DNA from: Streptosporangium roseum DSM 43021
GTDB taxonomy: Bacteria > Actinomycetota > Actinomycetes > Streptosporangiales > Streptosporangiaceae
Assembly: GCF_000024865.1 (NCBI RefSeq)
Contig: NC_013595.1
Coordinates: 6,448,001-6,512,000 of the forward strand
Direction: 5' to 3'
Length of the DNA: 64,000 bases
Shown here: in pieces, positions 60,605 through 64,000 of the stretch
Numbering within the stretch: the stretch's first letter is position 1
Layout of the letters: every line of letters begins with the position of its first letter
Notes under the pieces: model-generated
Seen by the model: the letters and a program-made list of their open reading frames with translations, nothing else
Databases searched by the model: none
What the model was told of the DNA's origin: nothing
Translations under genes and position numbers: made by a program

Positions 60605-61480
60605 TTGCGAACCACGATCTCCGCCGGTGTGCTGGCGCTGGCGCTGGGCGGCGGGATCCCCATGATCGCGGCCACGACCGCGAGCGCCGCCGCACAGGTG
60701 GACTGCGACAACAGCGGGCTGCTGGGTGGGATAACCGGCGGGCTCTGCAAGGCCGTGGGCACCGTCGGCGATGTCGTGGGCGGGCTCACGGGCACCGCCA
60801 CGCCGCCCGCGGCCGGTGACGACGGCTCCGGCGCCACCGGCTCCGGCACCGGCACCGGCACCGCCGAGGAAGCGGCCGTGGACGACGCCGGAGCCTCGCG
60901 TTCCGCGCCCGCACCGGACACCAGGGCCGCCACGGAGGAGCCCGCCGGCGACGGCCTGCTGCCCAAGGTCCTCGACGATGTCTGTCTCCCGCTGGTGGCC
61001 TCGCCGGAGTGCGAGAGCCCGTCGGCGATCTCCGCCCCGGAGAAGACCGGGCAGCCGCCCGCGCGGTCGCATCCCCGCCCCTCGCGGAGCGGCAGACCCG
61101 ACTCCGCCGGGAAGAAGCCGGTGCCGCTGCCGACCGAGCCCCTCCGCCCGCCGGAGACGCGGACGCGCGTCACGGACGCCGGCGAGCCGGTGGTCCCCCA
61201 GCCGCCCCCCGTGATCGACGCCGAGGCGCCCCGGGTCGAGCTGCTGTGGCCCCGTCCGGGCATGGAGGAGCTCCAGAAGCGCGTGCAGGACTTCCAGGGG
61301 CGGGTGACCGGCGGGGGGACCGTCACGCCCACCCGGTCGTCCGGCACGCTGGGCACCGTGCTCACCGCCGGCCTGCTGGTCGTGGCGATCCTCGCCGTCC
61401 GCCTGCTCTACGCCAAGCGGGGCGAGGAGGAGTCGATGCCGTTCGAGCCGATCCGGATGGGACGGCAGCGGACGGCCTAG
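60605..61480 (+). CDS. secreted, C-terminally membrane-anchored protein of unknown function
   Basis: 291 residues from TTG 60605 (GAGGGGGG site 4 nt upstream). Signal peptide MRTTISAGVLALALGGGIPM with a cleavage-like ASAAA. The mature part starts AQVDCDNSGLLGGITGGLC, then a long Gly/Ser/Thr/Pro-rich stretch. Two more Cys lie in LDDVCLPLVASPECESPS. One transmembrane helix near the C-terminus (LGTVLTAGLLVVAILAVRLL) is followed by a basic tail (YAKRGEEESMPF). Topology: outside body, inside tail. I do not recognise the family; four cysteines could form two disulfides. Confidence 0.78.
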   Translation: MRTTISAGVLALALGGGIPMIAATTASAAAQVDCDNSGLLGGITGGLCKAVGTVGDVVGGLTGTATPPAAGDDGSGATGSGTGTGTAEEAAVDDAGASRSAPAPDTRAATEEPAGDGLLPKVLDDVCLPLVASPECESPSAISAPEKTGQPPARSHPRPSRSGRPDSAGKKPVPLPTEPLRPPETRTRVTDAGEPVVPQPPPVIDAEAPRVELLWPRPGMEELQKRVQDFQGRVTGGGTVTPTRSSGTLGTVLTAGLLVVAILAVRLLYAKRGEEESMPFEPIRMGRQRTA

Positions 61481-61572
61481 GCGTACCGCCCATGGACGTC
61501 GGTGACGGCGCCGCGACCGGAATGATCCCGGCATGGGTGAGGACCTCGTAGCGCGGCACGACAGCGGCGGAG

Positions 61573-61659
61573 GCCGGCGTTCGGCGGGCGTCGAAGCCTG
61601 AGCCGGCGTTCGGCGGGCGTCGAAGCCTGAGCCGGCGTCAGCCTGGCGTCGAGGCCTGG
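61573..61659. repeat. three tandem 29-nt repeats
   Basis: GCCGGCGTTCGGCGGGCGTC begins units at 61573 and 61602 (identical) and a diverged third at 61631. They lie between two convergent genes and run straight into the palindrome at 61661. Function unknown. Confidence 0.88.
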
Positions 61660-61660
61660 G

Positions 61661-61689
61661 CCGATGTCCGGCGGTCCGCCGGACATCGG
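61661..61689. terminator. perfect 14-bp palindrome between convergent genes
   Basis: CCGATGTCCGGCGG, one T, CCGCCGGACATCGG. The real loop will be a few bases of the centre. It separates the secreted-protein gene (plus) and fabI (minus) and may stop both; no U tract is seen. Confidence 0.65.
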
Positions 61690-61749
61690 GCGGCGCCGGC
61701 CGGGCGGCCTCGTCCGCGAACGGGGGAGGCCCGGCCCGCCGGACGGAGG

Positions 61750-62514
61750 TCAGGCGCCGATCGCGTGCACGCCGCCGTCGACGTGCACGATCTCACCGGT
61801 CGTGGCCGGGAACCAGTCCGACATCAGGGCCAGGCAGGCCTTGGCCGCGGGCACGGTGTCGCCCAGGTCCCAGCCCAGCGGCGCCTTCTCCGGCCAGCTC
61901 TCCTCGAACTCCTTGAAGCCGGGGATGCTCTTGGCCGCCATCGTGCGCAGCGGCCCGGCCGCCACCAGGTTGACGCGGATCCCGTGCTTGGCCAGATCAC
62001 GGGCCAGGTAGCGGGAGCACGACTCCAGGCCCGCCTTGGCCACGCCCATCCAGTCGTACACGGGCCAGGCCTTGGTCGCGTCGAAGTCGAGGCCGACGAC
62101 CGCGCCGCCCTCCTTCATCAGCGGCAGGCAGGCGACGGCCAGCGACTTGAACGAGTAGGTCGAGATGTGCAGGGCGGTCGCCACGTCCTCCCACGGGGTG
62201 TTCAGGAAGTTTCCGCCGAGGCAGCTCTGCGGGGCGAAGCCGATGGAGTGCACCACGCCGTCGATCCCGTCCAGGTGCTGGCCGACGCGGTCGGCCAGCG
62301 AGTCGAGATGCTCGGTGTTCTGCACGTCCAGCTCGATCACCGGCGGCGGCTCGGGGAGCCGCTTGGCGATGCGCTCGACCAGGCTGAGGCGGCCGAAACC
62401 GGTCAGCACGACCTGCGCGCCCTCCTGCTGGGCCAGCTTGGCGACGGAGAAGGCGATGGAGGCGTCGGTCAGGACGCCGGTGACCAGAATGCGCTTGCCT
62501 TCAAGGATTCCCAT
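61750..62514 (-). CDS. fabI: enoyl-[acyl-carrier-protein] reductase (NADH), InhA-like
   Basis: 254 residues, short-chain dehydrogenase fold. MGILEGKRILVTGVLTDASI has the FabI/InhA glycine loop; VVHSIGFAPQ, the Tyr/Lys pair in YDWMGVAKAGLESCSRYLA and VAAGPLRTMAAKSIPGF are diagnostic. It performs the last step of each fatty-acid elongation round. It follows fabG by 118 nt, the same order as mabA-inhA of mycobacteria. Confidence 0.95.
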   Translation of the reverse strand: MGILEGKRILVTGVLTDASIAFSVAKLAQQEGAQVVLTGFGRLSLVERIAKRLPEPPPVIELDVQNTEHLDSLADRVGQHLDGIDGVVHSIGFAPQSCLGGNFLNTPWEDVATALHISTYSFKSLAVACLPLMKEGGAVVGLDFDATKAWPVYDWMGVAKAGLESCSRYLARDLAKHGIRVNLVAAGPLRTMAAKSIPGFKEFEESWPEKAPLGWDLGDTVPAAKACLALMSDWFPATTGEIVHVDGGVHAIGA

Positions 62515-62632
62515 GGGTGCCGCCCCTCATCTGATGAATCGTTCATGTGTTCCGGCGGGCAGGACCTGCCCGCCGCTCACCACTGTGGAGGAAGGCGAGA
62601 AGCCACTCCTTCCGGGGAGTGGAGGAGTCACC

Positions 62633-63337
62633 TCAGTGCCCCATTCCCAGCCCGCCGTCCACGGGGATGACGGCCCCGGTGATGTAGGCGGCGTCCTCGC
62701 TCGCCAGGAACTTGACCACGCGCGCGACCTCGTCGGCGCTCGCGTAGCGGCCCAGCGGGATGTTCTTGCGGATCTGCTCCTGGTGGGCCTCGTCCAGCGC
62801 GGCGGTCATGTCGGTCTCCACGAAGCCCGGGGAGACCACGTTGACCGTGATGCCGCGCGAACCGAGCTCGCGGGCCACGGACCGGGCGAAGCCGATCAGC
62901 CCGGCCTTGGAGGCGGCGTAGTTGCTCTGCCCCGCCGAGCCGAGCATGGCCACCACCGAGGAGACCAGCACGATCCGGCCGCGCTTGAGCCGCAGCATGC
63001 CGCGCGTGGCGCGCTTGGCCACCCGGTAGGCGCCGGTCAGGTTGGCGTCGATGACGTCGGCGAAGGTCTCCTCCTTCATCATCGGCAGCAGCGTGTCCCT
63101 GGTGATGCCCGCGTTGGCGACGAGCACCTCGACCGGGCCGTGCTCGGCCTCGATCTTCCCGAACGCCGCATCGACATCGGCCGTGCTGGTCACATCGCAC
63201 CGCACGCCGAAGAGGCCCTCTGGGGGCTCTCCGGAGCGGTAGGTCACGGCGACGGCGTCACCGGCCTGGGCGAGCTGGCGGGCGATCGCGAGGCCGATGC
63301 CGCGGTTGCCGCCGGTTACGAGAACAGATCGAGCCAT
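62633..63337 (-). CDS. fabG: 3-oxoacyl-[acyl-carrier-protein] reductase, MabA-like
   Basis: 234 residues. VLVTGGNRGIGLAIARQLAQ (NADPH site), LVANAGITRD, and the Ser-Tyr-Lys triad in VSSVVAMLGSAGQSNYAASK. VSPGFVETDMTAALDE and ITGAVIPVDGGLGMGH close the fold. It reduces the beta-keto group in fatty-acid elongation and shares an operon with fabI. ATG 63337. Confidence 0.95.
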   Translation of the reverse strand: MARSVLVTGGNRGIGLAIARQLAQAGDAVAVTYRSGEPPEGLFGVRCDVTSTADVDAAFGKIEAEHGPVEVLVANAGITRDTLLPMMKEETFADVIDANLTGAYRVAKRATRGMLRLKRGRIVLVSSVVAMLGSAGQSNYAASKAGLIGFARSVARELGSRGITVNVVSPGFVETDMTAALDEAHQEQIRKNIPLGRYASADEVARVVKFLASEDAAYITGAVIPVDGGLGMGH

Positions 63338-63372
63338 AGAGCTGACGCTATCGGCTACCCGGGGGTAAACCT

Positions 63373-63391
63373 CTTGTCCGTGAGGGACAAG
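63373..63391. promoter_or_regulatory. inverted repeat CTTGTCC-N5-GGACAAG between fabG and the tldD-like gene
   Basis: A perfect 7-bp dyad in the 77-nt divergent gap, 36 nt from fabG and 24 nt from the tldD-like start. The size and position fit an operator for either gene. Confidence 0.45.
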
Positions 63392-63414
63392 ATCACAGGG
63401 CTAGGATCGTTGAC

Positions 63415-64000
63415 ATGCGCCAGATCGATCCCGATTTCCTCGCTCTGCCCCTGAGGCGGCTGGCGGACGCGGCCCTGCAACGCGCCCGTGACCTCGGCGC
63501 CGAGCACGCCGACTTCCGGCTTGAGCGCGTCCGCTCGGAGACCCTGCGCCTGTCCGACGCCTCACTCGAAGGCGCCATCGACGCCGACGACCTCGGCTAC
63601 GCCGTACGGGTCGTCAAGAACGGCACCTGGGGCTTCGCCTCCGGCATCGACCTTACCCCTGAGGCGGCCGTGAGGGCCGCCGAGCAGGCGGTGGAAGTGG
63701 CCGTCATCTCCGCGGCCGTCAACCGCGAACCCATCACGCTGGCCCCCGAACCGGTCCACTCCGACGTCACCTGGGTCTCGGCCTACGACGTCGACCCCTT
63801 CGCGGTGCCGCTGCGCGACAAGGTCGCCCTGCTCGCCGACTGGTCGGACGCCCTGCTGAGGGAGCCGCGAGTGGACCACGTCCAGGCCTCGCTGCAGCAG
63901 GTCAAGGAGCAGAAGTTCTACGCCGACACCGCCGGCACCTCCACCACCCAGCAGCGGGTGCGCCTGCACCCCGAGCTGGAGGTGATGAAGGTCGAGGACG
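63415..64000 (+). CDS. tldD: TldD/PmbA family metalloprotease, cut by the window end
   Basis: The first 195 residues are visible: MRQIDPDFLALPLRRLADAA, LGAEHADFRLERVRSETLRL, GYAVRVVKNGTWGFASGIDL and a DALLREPRVDHVQASLQQVK helix. These match the N-terminal domain of TldD proteins; the zinc-binding HExxxH lies past the window. TldD/TldE degrade small peptides and mature some peptide antibiotics. ATG 63415 has only a weak AGGATC site. Confidence 0.9.
   Translation, partial: MRQIDPDFLALPLRRLADAALQRARDLGAEHADFRLERVRSETLRLSDASLEGAIDADDLGYAVRVVKNGTWGFASGIDLTPEAAVRAAEQAVEVAVISAAVNREPITLAPEPVHSDVTWVSAYDVDPFAVPLRDKVALLADWSDALLREPRVDHVQASLQQVKEQKFYADTAGTSTTQQRVRLHPELEVMKVED

Overview
The window is high-GC actinobacterial chromosome: GC-rich third positions, many GTG/TTG starts and frequent 4-nt ATGA/GTGA gene overlaps. 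It carries a mycothiol ligase (mshC), Pup-proteasome genes (arc, dop), an InhA/MabA-like fabG-fabI pair, and the SCO1664/DUF3090/phosphatase trio next to mshC. Together these point to an actinomycete, most likely of the Streptosporangiales or a relative; that placement is an inference. No phage, IS element, CRISPR array, tRNA or rRNA gene was recognised.

Layout. (1) 1-5840, minus: a cobalamin/cobalt operon (cbtB, cbtA, a CobC-like histidine phosphatase, a fused ChlI/ChlD-type chelatase subunit, cobO, cobB cut by the window edge) behind a cobalamin riboswitch. (2) 6041-11829, minus: dop, an acyltransferase, the proteasomal ATPase arc and trmI. pup and prcBA are absent here. (3) 11997-19187: tandem-GNAT protein; aminotransferase and PfkB kinase divergent from a TetR regulator; a small Ser/Thr kinase; a CPA2 antiporter. 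(4) 19263-22797, minus: an unnamed operon of flavoprotein, four-helix membrane protein and FHA/zinc-ribbon protein, with two tandem 23-codon mini-ORFs joining the last two genes. (5) 22963-30372: M50 protease, RecB-like nuclease, a DesK/NarL-type two-component pair, LysR regulator with divergent azlCD and a GNAT protein. (6) 30574-36556, minus: a complete Opp/Dpp peptide ABC transporter. (7) 36822-43158: small membrane protein, HAD phosphatase, metH, UspA protein, PAC2 protein. (8) 43370-53774: a TetR-like protein without a visible HTH, then an assimilatory nitrate/nitrite module (narK, nasA, nasB, nirB, nirD) followed by hemD-wHTH and a CbiX-type chelatase that can make its siroheme; GlnR-like boxes lie ahead of narK and nasA. 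(9) 54011-64000: def, csp, mshC, NRDE protein, SCO1664/DUF3090/phosphatase trio, aldo/keto reductase, a secreted anchored protein, fabI, fabG and the start of a tldD-like gene.

Metabolic logic: region 1 makes cobalamin under its own feedback switch and metH in region 7 uses it. HemD and CbiX sit at the uroporphyrinogen-III/sirohydrochlorin branch that serves both cobalamin and the siroheme of NirB.

A recurring oddity is short tandem duplication in intergenic DNA (units of 14-15, 36, 38, 68, 72/104 and 29 nt, plus a 39-nt array inside azlC). Several of these duplications begin exactly at a stop codon.
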